A stretch of DNA of 64,000 bases from JAJEFO01 sp022819605 (GCA_965221545.1 OZ244901.1:930001-994000), one strand, 5' to 3'. Positions 43,335 to 52,143 are shown, counted from the first letter of the stretch. The notes: generated by a model not told the origin, from the letters alone. Program-made: numbers and translations.

Positions 43335-44162
43335 AAGGGTCGCTCCTCCTATTTCGGACTCCGAACCTGAAAATTCTTTCGGCACCATGATCCGATAGCC
43401 CGGATGTATTTTGCCTCCTTTGACCAAGGCGCGGTCGCCACTTCCGAAGTTGAAGTCATCGGGATCGAGGTGCTTTCGCCAAGGGTGATTGTGTCGATCA
43501 GCGAACACGAAGAAGAGGCGCCTGACCTTGATCTTCCTGCAACTTTGCAGGAGCGCCGTAAGTGTCTTTGGACGCAATGTCGTCAAGCCTTCGAAGACCA
43601 TGTCGAGGTTGTGAAAGGTCTCTTGGCCCGGCAGCTCATCCATAGCTTCCATGACTGCTCGTTCGGGTACCGACATTCTCAAGCGCCAGTCCCAGGGCAG
43701 GGCGCTTGTCGAGTTGACTTCTTCCTTTGTGAGGGCGAGCGCGGGGTCGTCGAAGAGAGTTGTCTTGCGCGTCTCAATCGAGGCGTCGAGCCGCAGCTTG
43801 GTGAGCCAGTTGGGGATCGTGTCGCCATAGATCCAGGCTTGGGCGCTGCTGCCCAGGCGCAGATAATGATCGTAGCCATGTTGAGAGAGTGCAGCCGTGC
43901 CGCCGACATGGATGTCATAGCGCATAATGTGCTGCATGGAGAGTAGGCAGACCTTCCAATCGATGGCGTTTGATGTCGACGGACCGGGAACCGGACGGCG
44001 GAAGACGCCGCGGTGAACACGTTCGAGCCAGCCACGCTTGACGTAGTCGCGAAAGGTCTCGTAGGCGATGCCGTGCGAGGTAAACCAGTTAGCGTCAACG
44101 AGACACCCTGAGGGCACTGCGTCAAGAAATTTCTTCAAGTTTTTTGATTTTCCGGTGTTCAT
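43200..44162 (-). CDS. AbiEi-family antitoxin (orphan, extended C-terminus)
   Basis: A 320-aa protein of the AbiEi type IV antitoxin family: an N-terminal winged helix (VDANWFTSHGIAYETFRDYV, RGWLERVHRGVFRRP) and the DUF-type C-terminal domain (GGTAALSQHGYDHYLRLG, MSVPERAVMEAMDELPGQ, RPKTLTALLQSCRKIKVRRL). Family members end soon after the GGKIHPGYRIMVPKEF block at about residue 259. Here the frame runs on about 60 residues into AT-rich sequence, which looks like readthrough beyond a lost stop. The AbiEii nucleotidyltransferase toxin that normally follows is missing. Confidence 0.82.
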   Translation of the reverse strand: MNTGKSKNLKKFLDAVPSGCLVDANWFTSHGIAYETFRDYVKRGWLERVHRGVFRRPVPGPSTSNAIDWKVCLLSMQHIMRYDIHVGGTAALSQHGYDHYLRLGSSAQAWIYGDTIPNWLTKLRLDASIETRKTTLFDDPALALTKEEVNSTSALPWDWRLRMSVPERAVMEAMDELPGQETFHNLDMVFEGLTTLRPKTLTALLQSCRKIKVRRLFFVFADRHNHPWRKHLDPDDFNFGSGDRALVKGGKIHPGYRIMVPKEFSGSESEIGGATLLILVSSLFRENNCKRKYNPIQEQSQLNPRRIDAGCLNSQVIRIH

Positions 44163-44876
44163 GACACCAGTATTGGAAAATTTTCAAAGCCATTGCCACA
44201 CTTTCTTTGAGATCTAGGTGTTTTCCGCGCTATAGGCACCCTTTTTTGCCCGATTGCAAAGAAGTGAAAGAACAGTTCAATGCCATCAACAAGCATAATG
44301 GTGCGGAAATGTCGGTTGCTGAGGTGACCATGCGAAACCACCTTGCCGAAGTGCGCGACTTCTTCCTGCGCATCCCGGACAACAGGCGTCGCGAATTCGA
44401 CTATGTCAATGACACTTACCGCCAGTCTCTAGCAACCCCGATCCAGTTAGGTTGATCGTGACCGAAGAGATGACGCACGTACTGATGACGCTGGGCAACC
44501 TCGCGCTGGACTCCATCGTCTCCGTGCACGGCGAGATGCTTGGCGCCACATACGGTGACGACCAGTTCGACAGCAATTCCCGGGGACTCTGTCTCGCGGT
44601 TCTGATTCTGCTTGAAATGTAGGTTGGCCGTACCGTCGAACAACTCAATCGCCGCGGTGCATCGCTCGTCTGGTTGAAGGACCACGCACGGGCACTTCGT
44701 GGCCTTGTGTCGGCGCGACCGACCAGTTGGCCGACTTCACCGACTACAGGTGCCAAAGGTGAATTCCACCAACCTGATGCCCTCCACTCCATAGCCAGTT
44801 GACGGAGTTGGGCGATGTGCGGAGACGGAAAGCGTCGGCGAATTCCCGCATTCCTGGTTCGGGAAGCTGATGCTGC
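44163..44876 (+). other. Accessory stretch without a recognizable gene
   Basis: About 710 bp upstream of the decayed MarR copy. A plus-strand frame at 44207-44455 (82 codons, ending in RRREFDYVNDTYRQSLATP) has a protein-like stretch but no family I recognize. The rest shows only broken frames. The left end is AT-rich and probably holds the AbiEi promoter. Confidence 0.45.
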
Positions 44877-45188
44877 TACACAATCTTGTTGGTTTGGTCC
44901 GGATGAGAGGAGACTGAGGGACATTTGCGGCGGCATCGGCGTCAGATCGCCGCTGGCAGTTCAATGGTATTGCATCCAGAGGCCAAAATGTGTTGTCAGG
45001 CAACCGTGATGCGGGACTGGCCGCCACGGAAGACAATCGTGACAGCAGGCCCGGCGAACGCGACTTCGAACGGCTCATGGGCTTGCTGGATGCCTTGGTG
45101 GACGCTCTGATCCAAGGACATGAGGGCCATGTCATGCGTTCTCCGGCCACGACGACCACGATCATGAGGATGAGTGACTTTGACGGAT
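44877..45188 (+). pseudogene. Decayed copy of hpaR 3' half
   Basis: The frame GCATCGGCGTCAGATCGCCG onward (from 44937) reads DRRWQFNGIASRGQNVLSGN then RDAGLAATEDNRDSRP and ERDFERLMGLLDALVDAL, which aligns along its length with HpaR DRRRQIIGIASSGQKVL and NRDAALAIAEDLHDRL through LLNLLEALAEV. Nucleotide identity is roughly 65% by eye. A stop interrupts the frame further upstream (near 44915) and the first half of the gene is absent. It has the same orientation as hpaR, and the orphan AbiEi gene lies between them. Confidence 0.8.
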
Positions 45189-47279
45189 AGGTCGATGGCA
45201 CGCAACCTTCTCCGGGTTGCCTTGGACGACCAGGCTGCTGACTTCCGGCAGGGGCAATGGGAAGCCATAGATACGTTGGTCAACAGACGTGGCCGTCTGC
45301 TTGTGGTGCAGCGCACCGGATGGGGAAAGAGCTCGGTCTACTTCATCGCCACGCGGATTCTGCGGGAATCTGGGCGTGGCCCGACCCTCATCGTTTCGCC
45401 ACTGCTCGCCTTGATGCGGAACCAGATCGAAGCCGCCCGTCGACTGGGAATTCGCGCAGAAACCATCAATTCGACCAATCGAGAAAACTGGCCGTCCCTC
45501 CAGCAAGACGTGCGCAAGAGCAAGGTGGACGCTCTGTTGATTTCTCCAGAACGGTTGGCCAACGACGAATTTGTCGAAGACGTCTTGATGCCGATTGCCG
45601 CAGGCATTGGCTTGCTGGTGGTCGACGAAGCGCATTGCATCTCTGATTGGGGGCATGATTTTCGTCCCGACTATCGGCGTCTTGCAAATGTCATTCAGCA
45701 TATGCCCGAGAACGTGCCGATACTTGGGACGACCGCGACAGCGAACAACCGTGTCATTGAAGACGTCCAATCCCAGCTCGGCGATGTCGGCGTGCAGCGC
45801 GGCATACTGATGCGCGAATCTCTTGCCTTGCAGAACTTGAAATTGCCTTCCCAGCAGGCACGCTTGGCGTGGCTCGCCGAACATTTGGACGCGCTGCCGG
45901 AAACCGGAATCATCTATACGCTGACGAAGCGCGACGCGGATCAGGTCGCCAACTGGCTACGATTGCGAGGGATTTCGGCCAGCCCTTACTATAGCGGCGC
46001 AAGATCGGAGGGCTTCGAGGACTCGGACTCCTATCGCAGGCACGTGGAAGAGCAGCTTCTGCAAAACGAGATAAAGGCACTGGTCGCAACGAGTGCGCTT
46101 GGCATGGGATATGACAAGCCGGATCTCGGGTTCGTCATTCACTACCAGGCACCGGGATCAATCGTGGCGTATTACCAGCAGGTCGGACGCGCCGGACGCG
46201 GCATCAGCCATGCGGTCGGAATCATGATGTCGGGCCACGAAGACGAAGAGATACATGATTACTTTCGAAGAACCGCATTTCCCAAGGAGGAGTGGGTGCA
46301 GAACATTCTCACTCGACTGGAAAAGGGCGACGGGCTGACCATTCGTCAATTGGAAGGCGCCGTCAATCTCAGGTACGGGCAAATTCAGCAAGTGCTGAAG
46401 CATCTGTCCGTGGAAAGCGTTGCGCCGGTCATCCAGTCTGGATCGACATGGCGCCGTACGCCTGTGCCGTATCAGATGGACCGAGCCAAGATTCAACGGC
46501 TGACCAATCAGCGGGAATCCGAGTGGCATGAGGTGCAGGAATATGTTGGGGAGAGCGGGTGCCTGATGAAGTTTCTGGCCGAGGCGCTTGACGACATTGA
46601 CCCCCAGCCATGTGGAAAATGTGCCTCCTGCATCGGGCGTTCAATTGTGGACACGTCCTTTCCGCGGGAAAACGCGATAGATGCCGCACGGTTTCTGGGC
46701 CAGTCGGAGTTTCCTCTGGAATGCAACAAGCAAGTCGCGAGCGGTGCGTTCACAAGATACGACTTCACCGCCAACCTACGCGAGTCGCATCGTGCCAACA
46801 CCGGGCGGGTTCTTTCTCGATGGGGCGATGCAAGCTGGGGATCCTTGGTCGCCGAGGACAAGCATAACGGGCGCTTTCGTGACGAACTCGTTGATGCAGC
46901 GGCGGACATGTTGAACCATCGATGGATTCCAAGTCCCCGGCCGAGCTGGGTTACATGCGTCCCGTCGACAAGACACCGGAGCCTGGTTGCGGACTACTCA
47001 AGGCGGTTGGCTGTGGCACTTGAACTTCCCTTTGAGCCTGTCGTGACCAAGATCAAGGAGAACAAGCCGCAGAAACTGCAGCAGAACAGGTACCATCAAT
47101 GCCGAAACCTCGATGGTGTCTTCGCAATTCGTGGGCAACTGCCGGCCGGGCCTGTCCTTCTGGTGGACGACGTCGTAGACTCCAAGTGGACAATGACCAT
47201 TGTCGCGGCGCTTCTTCGACGCGCTGGCAGCGGGCCGGTTTGGCCCTTCGCCTTGGCAACCGCAAGCATCGGAGCCTGA
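45174..47279 (+). CDS. RecQ-type DNA helicase fused to a phosphoribosyltransferase domain
   Basis: ATP-dependent superfamily 2 helicase of 701 aa. Walker A is RTGWGKSS near residue 49, the DEAH box is VVDEAHCISDWGHDFRPDY near residue 151, and motif VI is YYQQVGRAGRG near residue 334. The RecQ zinc site is formed by Cys in GESGCLMK and CGKCASC near residues 462-486. The last ~120 residues resemble a phosphoribosyltransferase: SWVTCVPSTRHRSLVADYSR and PVLLVDDVVDSKWTM with an altered PRPP loop. No HRDC domain. GTG 45174 has GAGGA upstream; ATG 45195 is an alternative. A DprA-like gene starts 1 bp after the stop. Confidence 0.9.
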   Translation: MTLTDRSMARNLLRVALDDQAADFRQGQWEAIDTLVNRRGRLLVVQRTGWGKSSVYFIATRILRESGRGPTLIVSPLLALMRNQIEAARRLGIRAETINSTNRENWPSLQQDVRKSKVDALLISPERLANDEFVEDVLMPIAAGIGLLVVDEAHCISDWGHDFRPDYRRLANVIQHMPENVPILGTTATANNRVIEDVQSQLGDVGVQRGILMRESLALQNLKLPSQQARLAWLAEHLDALPETGIIYTLTKRDADQVANWLRLRGISASPYYSGARSEGFEDSDSYRRHVEEQLLQNEIKALVATSALGMGYDKPDLGFVIHYQAPGSIVAYYQQVGRAGRGISHAVGIMMSGHEDEEIHDYFRRTAFPKEEWVQNILTRLEKGDGLTIRQLEGAVNLRYGQIQQVLKHLSVESVAPVIQSGSTWRRTPVPYQMDRAKIQRLTNQRESEWHEVQEYVGESGCLMKFLAEALDDIDPQPCGKCASCIGRSIVDTSFPRENAIDAARFLGQSEFPLECNKQVASGAFTRYDFTANLRESHRANTGRVLSRWGDASWGSLVAEDKHNGRFRDELVDAAADMLNHRWIPSPRPSWVTCVPSTRHRSLVADYSRRLAVALELPFEPVVTKIKENKPQKLQQNRYHQCRNLDGVFAIRGQLPAGPVLLVDDVVDSKWTMTIVAALLRRAGSGPVWPFALATASIGA

Positions 47280-47280
47280 A

Positions 47281-48261
47281 ATGAACCCAAGCTCCCAAGC
47301 ACAGGCCATGATGCTCCTTACCGTATCGCTCGGAAAACCCGACAACGCGGACGAGAAGCCGCTCTCCGTCCGTGAGTGGTCGCGCCTCGCAGCCTGGCTG
47401 AAGGAGCGCGAAATCGAACCGTCCGACCTCTTGAAGGGTGACCTGAAGTCCAAGCTTTCCGGATGGATGGACCGGTCGGTCACATTGTCACGTCTCGAAC
47501 ACCTCATTGGTCGCGGAGGAACGCTGGGGCTTGCGCTTGAAAGGTGGCGGCGGGCCGGTATTTGGGTCGTTGCGCGGCCGGAACCGGAATATCCGGATCG
47601 CCTGAAACGTCGGCTGCAGCTGGCTTCCCCGCCGATCCTGTTCGGTTGCGGCAACAAGGCGCTCCTTGATCGGGGAGGCATTGCGGTCGTTGGTTCCAGG
47701 GCCGCAAATCGCGAAGACATTGAATTCACCGAAGACCTCGGCAAGGAAGCCGCGCAGCAAGGGCTTTCGATCGTGTCTGGTGGAGCGCGGGGCGTTGACG
47801 AGCGCGCGATGCTCGGGGCGCTCAGGAGTGAAGGAACCGCAGTCGGGGTCCTGGCGGACAGCCTGTTGCGTTCCGGAACTTCCGATAGGTTCAGGAAGTA
47901 TCTTCTTTCAGGCGATCTGGTGCTAGCGACGCCGTTCAATCCAGAGGCTGGGTTCAATGTGGGCAACGCAATGTCTCGCAATCGGTACATTTACGGCCTT
48001 GCCGACGCGGCGATCGTGATTAGCAGCACGCCAGACAAGGGCGGAACCTGGAACGGTGCGCTGGAAGATCTGAAGGCCGCATGGGTGCCCTTGTGGGTCA
48101 AGCGTACCAAGAACGAGAAGTCGGGAAATCCCGAACTTGTCAGGAGAGGAGCGAAATGGCTTCCGGACGATCTGGCGTCACTTGAGTGCTTGATGAACGG
48201 CTCAACTGGTCGATCTGATGATTCCGATCACGCCGGTCTTCCCCTTTTCGAAGAATTGTAG
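47281..48261 (+). CDS. DprA-like Rossmann-fold protein
   Basis: A 326-aa protein with the core of DprA/Smf: VVGSRAANREDIEFTEDLG, SIVSGGARGVDERAMLGAL and NRYIYGLADAAIVISSTPD then KGGTWNGALEDLK. The usual C-terminal winged helix is absent; the end reads GLPLFEEL. ATG 47281 is 1 bp after the helicase stop, so the pair is coupled. It is probably not the housekeeping DprA: it has an atypical N-terminal ~100 residues and a defence-like context. ShosA, the antitoxin-like partner in ShosTA, is also a DprA homologue; the link is an inference. Confidence 0.88.
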   Translation: MNPSSQAQAMMLLTVSLGKPDNADEKPLSVREWSRLAAWLKEREIEPSDLLKGDLKSKLSGWMDRSVTLSRLEHLIGRGGTLGLALERWRRAGIWVVARPEPEYPDRLKRRLQLASPPILFGCGNKALLDRGGIAVVGSRAANREDIEFTEDLGKEAAQQGLSIVSGGARGVDERAMLGALRSEGTAVGVLADSLLRSGTSDRFRKYLLSGDLVLATPFNPEAGFNVGNAMSRNRYIYGLADAAIVISSTPDKGGTWNGALEDLKAAWVPLWVKRTKNEKSGNPELVRRGAKWLPDDLASLECLMNGSTGRSDDSDHAGLPLFEEL

Positions 48262-48333
48262 AGCGGCACCTGTTTGACGCATGCCGCCATTTGAAGCGAT
48301 TTCGTCCTGTACCGCCACGTGTCATGCCGCACT

Positions 48334-50076
48334 TCATGCCGACCGCCCGCAACTGAGATCACCGATAACGTGGGCCGCCGTTCCCGGATCAAACGTCCCG
48401 AGATTCTCGGTCGTGACCTCGTGAGGGCCGAAATCGGAAGGCGCGATGCCCGCGGGCAGAGTGGATGTGTCGACCAAGATCTTTTGCTTCTCAGACTTGG
48501 CAAAGATTCGGTCGGTCCCGGGAGCCACGAACGCGACCTCCGCAAGCTCTGCACAGGCGCTGCGGACGAAAGCCATTGCATCATTTGAGTCAAGCGTGCG
48601 GCCAACGACCTGATCGGCGGTCCGTGCATTGACGTCAACGTGACGAAAGCGCTCGACGTCGCACAATCGCTCCAGATCCAGAACAAAGAACATTCCATTC
48701 TGGCCGAATGCGATCGTTCGAGGGGGGTCTCCCATGGGAACCGAGTTGTCCAGGAATTCGTAATGCACCCATCGGTCTTCCTGCCGCGCCCAGGCGAAGA
48801 ACAGGCCAGGCATGCCGGAATAGGCCTCGATGTTGTGAAACAACAGATCGTCCACTGCCTTGTAGCGTCCGGTTTCCAGCCCGCGCTGCCAAGCCCTGAC
48901 CACGGTCTCTTCTGGCGGCGTGATCATGAAGAACATGTAGATGCGGGCACCGAAGCGCGTGAGCAGGCTGCTTTCGGCGGCTCCGGTCTTCGCGGTCAGA
49001 AAGCTGTCAAACCGAAACCGGTCGATCAGCATGTGCGGAACCGAGCCACCTGACGCCTTCTCGGCCATCAGGGCGTCGAGCTTCCGGTCGATGATTTCCA
49101 GTTCCTGGCCGGTAAGCATGGCCGCGTACTTGTAGTCGTCGCCCAGGCCATCATAGTCGATCAGGAGCTTTCGCCAGTAGTCCGGGCTGATGATCGCAAA
49201 GTTCTTCCAGTCGATGCCGAGCGCCTCCGCGATGCGGCGTTGCTGGCTGCGGATCGAACTCTTGCCGCTCGCGGACGCGCCCTTCGCGTTGAGAACGACC
49301 GGTTCTGATTGAGGCGGCAGGCGGAAGAAGCCAAGCTTGTCAGCGGCAGCGTCGAAGAGGGGTGCAACGCGCTTTGCAATCAGCACGTCGACATGGTCGT
49401 TTGACACCATGTTGACGGCGACGTCTTCAATGATGTCCCTGGCCAGGATGAGGGATCCCCTGTGCGCAAGGATGGCGCCAACCGTACGGGACATCGCCCT
49501 GAAGCAGGACGCCCGAAGTGGCTCGGCTTCGTCATCGGCAAGGTCCGCCCATGCCCTGCTGGCGGCCAGTGCACGCTCGTCACGGGAGGGTGCTGGGGCC
49601 TCGGGTGCTCCGCGGCCGAACAGGCGACCAAGGAAGCCCCTTGGCTCGGCGACAGGCAGGCATCCAAAGATCCTGTGCTCCAGTTCCCCGCGGATCACTT
49701 TCCTTGCGCCAGCCCGCGCGTCTTCGAATTCGCGTCGCAAGTCGGGGAGTCGCGGGTCGATTTCCATGGCGTAAATGTCTGTCGCCATGCTGCGGAGGTT
49801 GATGCCAAGATCGGCGTATGACGGGCCGTCCGGGACGTGAGTTTCCGCAGTCACGCGGATCATTACATGGTGCAGCAGGAGGCGCTCCGGACGAAAGGTT
49901 GCCAGCTCCTGCGGTTTCAGGCCAGTCGCTTCCGCAAGGTCGCGTGCCTTTTCCCACGGCACAAGGCCATTTGCCGGATCGTAGATCGTGACCCGGGACA
50001 TGAGGTGCGGCTTGATCGTCGATGAGAGGCCCGGGTTCCAAGGACCATGAACCGTGTCGGCAGCGGCCGAGTTCAT
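48334..50076 (-). CDS. Large P-loop kinase with zeta-toxin-like domain
   Basis: A 580-aa protein. A P-loop GASASGKSS sits near residue 265 within LNAKGASASGKSSIRSQQRR, followed by NFAIISPDYWRKLLIDYDG, a layout like zeta toxins and other small-metabolite kinases. Downstream are LIDRFRFDSFLT and FMITPPEETVVRAWQRGLET, the lid-type and arginine regions. The N-terminal ~250 residues are helical and unrecognized. The start overlaps tctA by 4 bp, placing it in the oxalate/Tct operon. An epsilon-type antitoxin is not visible. Toxin function is therefore doubtful; a metabolic kinase is more likely. Confidence 0.75.
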   Translation of the reverse strand: MNSAAADTVHGPWNPGLSSTIKPHLMSRVTIYDPANGLVPWEKARDLAEATGLKPQELATFRPERLLLHHVMIRVTAETHVPDGPSYADLGINLRSMATDIYAMEIDPRLPDLRREFEDARAGARKVIRGELEHRIFGCLPVAEPRGFLGRLFGRGAPEAPAPSRDERALAASRAWADLADDEAEPLRASCFRAMSRTVGAILAHRGSLILARDIIEDVAVNMVSNDHVDVLIAKRVAPLFDAAADKLGFFRLPPQSEPVVLNAKGASASGKSSIRSQQRRIAEALGIDWKNFAIISPDYWRKLLIDYDGLGDDYKYAAMLTGQELEIIDRKLDALMAEKASGGSVPHMLIDRFRFDSFLTAKTGAAESSLLTRFGARIYMFFMITPPEETVVRAWQRGLETGRYKAVDDLLFHNIEAYSGMPGLFFAWARQEDRWVHYEFLDNSVPMGDPPRTIAFGQNGMFFVLDLERLCDVERFRHVDVNARTADQVVGRTLDSNDAMAFVRSACAELAEVAFVAPGTDRIFAKSEKQKILVDTSTLPAGIAPSDFGPHEVTTENLGTFDPGTAAHVIGDLSCGRSA

Positions 50077-51593
50077 TCAGCCCCGCTTGTCATGCCGGCA
50101 CGCCGACGCCGGATGCCGAGCCAAATGGGGTAAATCATCAGTGCCAGGGCCAGAAGCATGCACGTGAGCGATATCGGGCGCTCAAAGAACGTCATGACGT
50201 CGCCCCGGCTCGATATCAGCGATTGTCGCAGCGATCGTTCCGCGAGCGGACCCAGGACAATGGCCAGCACAGCCGGCGCAACCGGGTAGTTGAGCTTGCG
50301 CATCAGGTAGCCGCCAAGGCCCAGGATCAGCATGAGCCAGACATCGAACATCCGGTCGGTCGTCGCGAATACGCCTACGAAGCACAGGATGAATATGATC
50401 GGGGTCAGGATCGTGAAGGGCATTGCAAGAACGCGCACGAAGAGCGGAATTAGCGCAAGGTTCAGCGCGACGGTCACGAAATTTGCGACATACATCGAAC
50501 CGATGAGACCCCAAACGAAGTCGGGCCTGTCCGTGAAGAGAAGGGGGCCTGGCCTCAATCCCCAGATGATCATGCCGCCAAGAAGGATTGCGGTGGTCGG
50601 AGAGCCAGGTATGCCGAGCGTGATCATCGGAAGCATGGAACCGGTGGAGGCCGCGTTGTTCGCCGCCTCGGGTGCCGCGACGCCGGAGACGTTCCCCTTT
50701 CCGAAGCTGTCCGGATCCTTCGCGAAAGTCTTGGCCAGGCCATATGACATGAGCGATGCCGGCGTGGCTCCAGCTGCCGGAAGGGTGCCGACGAAGAATC
50801 CAAGGGCCGAGCCAAGCGCAGTGGTGGGAAGGTACTCCCGTATGTGGGAGAGGTTTTTCCTGAAACTCTTCCAGGTGGAGCTCACCGCATGAATCTTGAC
50901 CTCGCCCTTGGAGTTTTCGAGCGTCCACAACATTTCACCTATGCCGTAGATGCCGATGGCAAGCACGAGGAAGCCGATACCGCGCTGAAGTTCCACGAAG
51001 TCGAAGAAGATCAGTCGCGGCTGGCCGGAGATGATGTCGAAGCCGACCGCCGCCATCACGAGGCCGAGGAGGATCGAGAAGATCGTTTTCGGGATGTCGT
51101 CACCGCCGAGCCCGATGAAGGTCGCGAAGGCGAGCACCATGAGGGCGAACTCCTCCTGCGGGCCGAACTTCAGGGCAAACACCGCCAGTGGCGGCGCAAA
51201 GAGCGTGAAGAGGATGACCGAGATCGTGCCGCCAATGAAGGATGCGACGGCGGCAGCCGTGAGGGCCTGGTCCGCCTTGCCCTGCTGCGCCATCGGCCGT
51301 CCGTCAAAGACAGTGGCCACGGCCGTGGAGGCGCCGGGAATGCCAAGGGTTATCGAACTGACCGCGCCGCCGTACATGGCGCCGTAGTAGAGCGCGGCGA
51401 GGAAGATGATGGCCGCGGTGGGCGGAACGAGGAACGTAACCGGCAGGAGGATCGCCACCCCGTTGACGGAACCGAGTCCGGGCATCGCGCCGATGAACAG
51501 ACCGGCGAGGCACCCGATGAAGATCATCATGAGATTGAGGGGTTCAAAAGCCTGGAGCAATCCCGCGCCCAGAAGTGTTGCGATGTCCAACAT
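50073..51593 (-). CDS. tctA: Tripartite tricarboxylate transporter permease TctA
   Basis: Large membrane subunit (506 aa) of a TTT family uptake system. Hallmark blocks are FIGCLAGLFIGAMPGLGSVN near the start and YGGAVSSITLGIPGASTAVA. The second half repeats the signature: GTLPAAGATPASLMSYGLAK, then ITLGIPGSPTTAILLGGMI. Around 12 hydrophobic segments. It lies 22 bp after tctB and overlaps the kinase gene. The substrate may be oxalate or a related dicarboxylate, judged only from neighbours. Confidence 0.93.
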   Translation of the reverse strand: MLDIATLLGAGLLQAFEPLNLMMIFIGCLAGLFIGAMPGLGSVNGVAILLPVTFLVPPTAAIIFLAALYYGAMYGGAVSSITLGIPGASTAVATVFDGRPMAQQGKADQALTAAAVASFIGGTISVILFTLFAPPLAVFALKFGPQEEFALMVLAFATFIGLGGDDIPKTIFSILLGLVMAAVGFDIISGQPRLIFFDFVELQRGIGFLVLAIGIYGIGEMLWTLENSKGEVKIHAVSSTWKSFRKNLSHIREYLPTTALGSALGFFVGTLPAAGATPASLMSYGLAKTFAKDPDSFGKGNVSGVAAPEAANNAASTGSMLPMITLGIPGSPTTAILLGGMIIWGLRPGPLLFTDRPDFVWGLIGSMYVANFVTVALNLALIPLFVRVLAMPFTILTPIIFILCFVGVFATTDRMFDVWLMLILGLGGYLMRKLNYPVAPAVLAIVLGPLAERSLRQSLISSRGDVMTFFERPISLTCMLLALALMIYPIWLGIRRRRAGMTSGAE

Positions 51594-51615
51594 GTCTTGT
51601 TCCCAGCTCTCGGGC

Positions 51616-52143
51616 CTACATCAGGTACTGCCAGCGGAAATTGTCGATCCAGAGAAACCCGTCCTCGAACATCTTCGCGCCCTTGGGCAGGTATTTCGTG
51701 AGCTGCCATTCGAAGAGGAAATAGATGAGAAGCACCATGCCGATGCATGTGTTCACGGTCGTGCGCCAGGAATGCTTGCCGATGAACCGCATGTAGAATC
51801 CGAGGAACAGCGCCGTCGCGATGTAGGTTCCCACAACGTGCACGAGCAGGAGCATGACAGTAAGTGCCAAAAAGGAAATCAGGACGAGCCCCAGGCTCTG
51901 GCCGTCAATGTAGGGCGCCTTGTTCCGGCTTTCCGGGGTCGCCCCCCGGAACCAGCGGACCAGGGTCCAGAGCGATGCCAGCGCCATGCCCGCGCTCAGC
52001 CAGAAGGGCCAGACGCCTGCGCCCGGGCCCCTGCCTTCGACCCAGCCGATGTGAAGGTCGTCCGCAACGACGGTCCACATCAGCCCGAGTGACAGCAGGA
52101 GCAGCCCGACGGCCATCAGAAGCTCGGCGGATCGTGTCGACAT
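51616..52143 (-). CDS. tctB: Tripartite tricarboxylate transporter small permease TctB
   Basis: Small membrane subunit of 175 aa with four hydrophobic segments, e.g. LLMAVGLLLLSLGLMWTVVA and LGLVLISFLALTVMLLLVHV. The motif GPGAGVWPFWLSAGMALASL is typical of TctB. ATG 52143 has an excellent RBS (GGGAGGAGC); the frame continues 50 codons upstream but that part is not protein-like and covers a hairpin. It lies between tctC and tctA as usual. Confidence 0.9.
   Translation of the reverse strand: MSTRSAELLMAVGLLLLSLGLMWTVVADDLHIGWVEGRGPGAGVWPFWLSAGMALASLWTLVRWFRGATPESRNKAPYIDGQSLGLVLISFLALTVMLLLVHVVGTYIATALFLGFYMRFIGKHSWRTTVNTCIGMVLLIYFLFEWQLTKYLPKGAKMFEDGFLWIDNFRWQYLM

Noticed and set aside
44737..45201. 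154-codon minus-strand open frame
   Set aside because: It is antisense to the decayed MarR copy and has no domain.
47281..48261. Housekeeping competence protein DprA
   Set aside because: It lacks the C-terminal winged helix, has an unusual N-terminus, and is coupled to a RecQ-PRTase gene rather than topA or competence genes; a paralogue is more likely.
48334..50076. Zeta toxin of an epsilon-zeta system
   Set aside because: Much longer than zeta toxins, no epsilon-type antitoxin nearby, and it overlaps a transporter gene in a metabolic operon.
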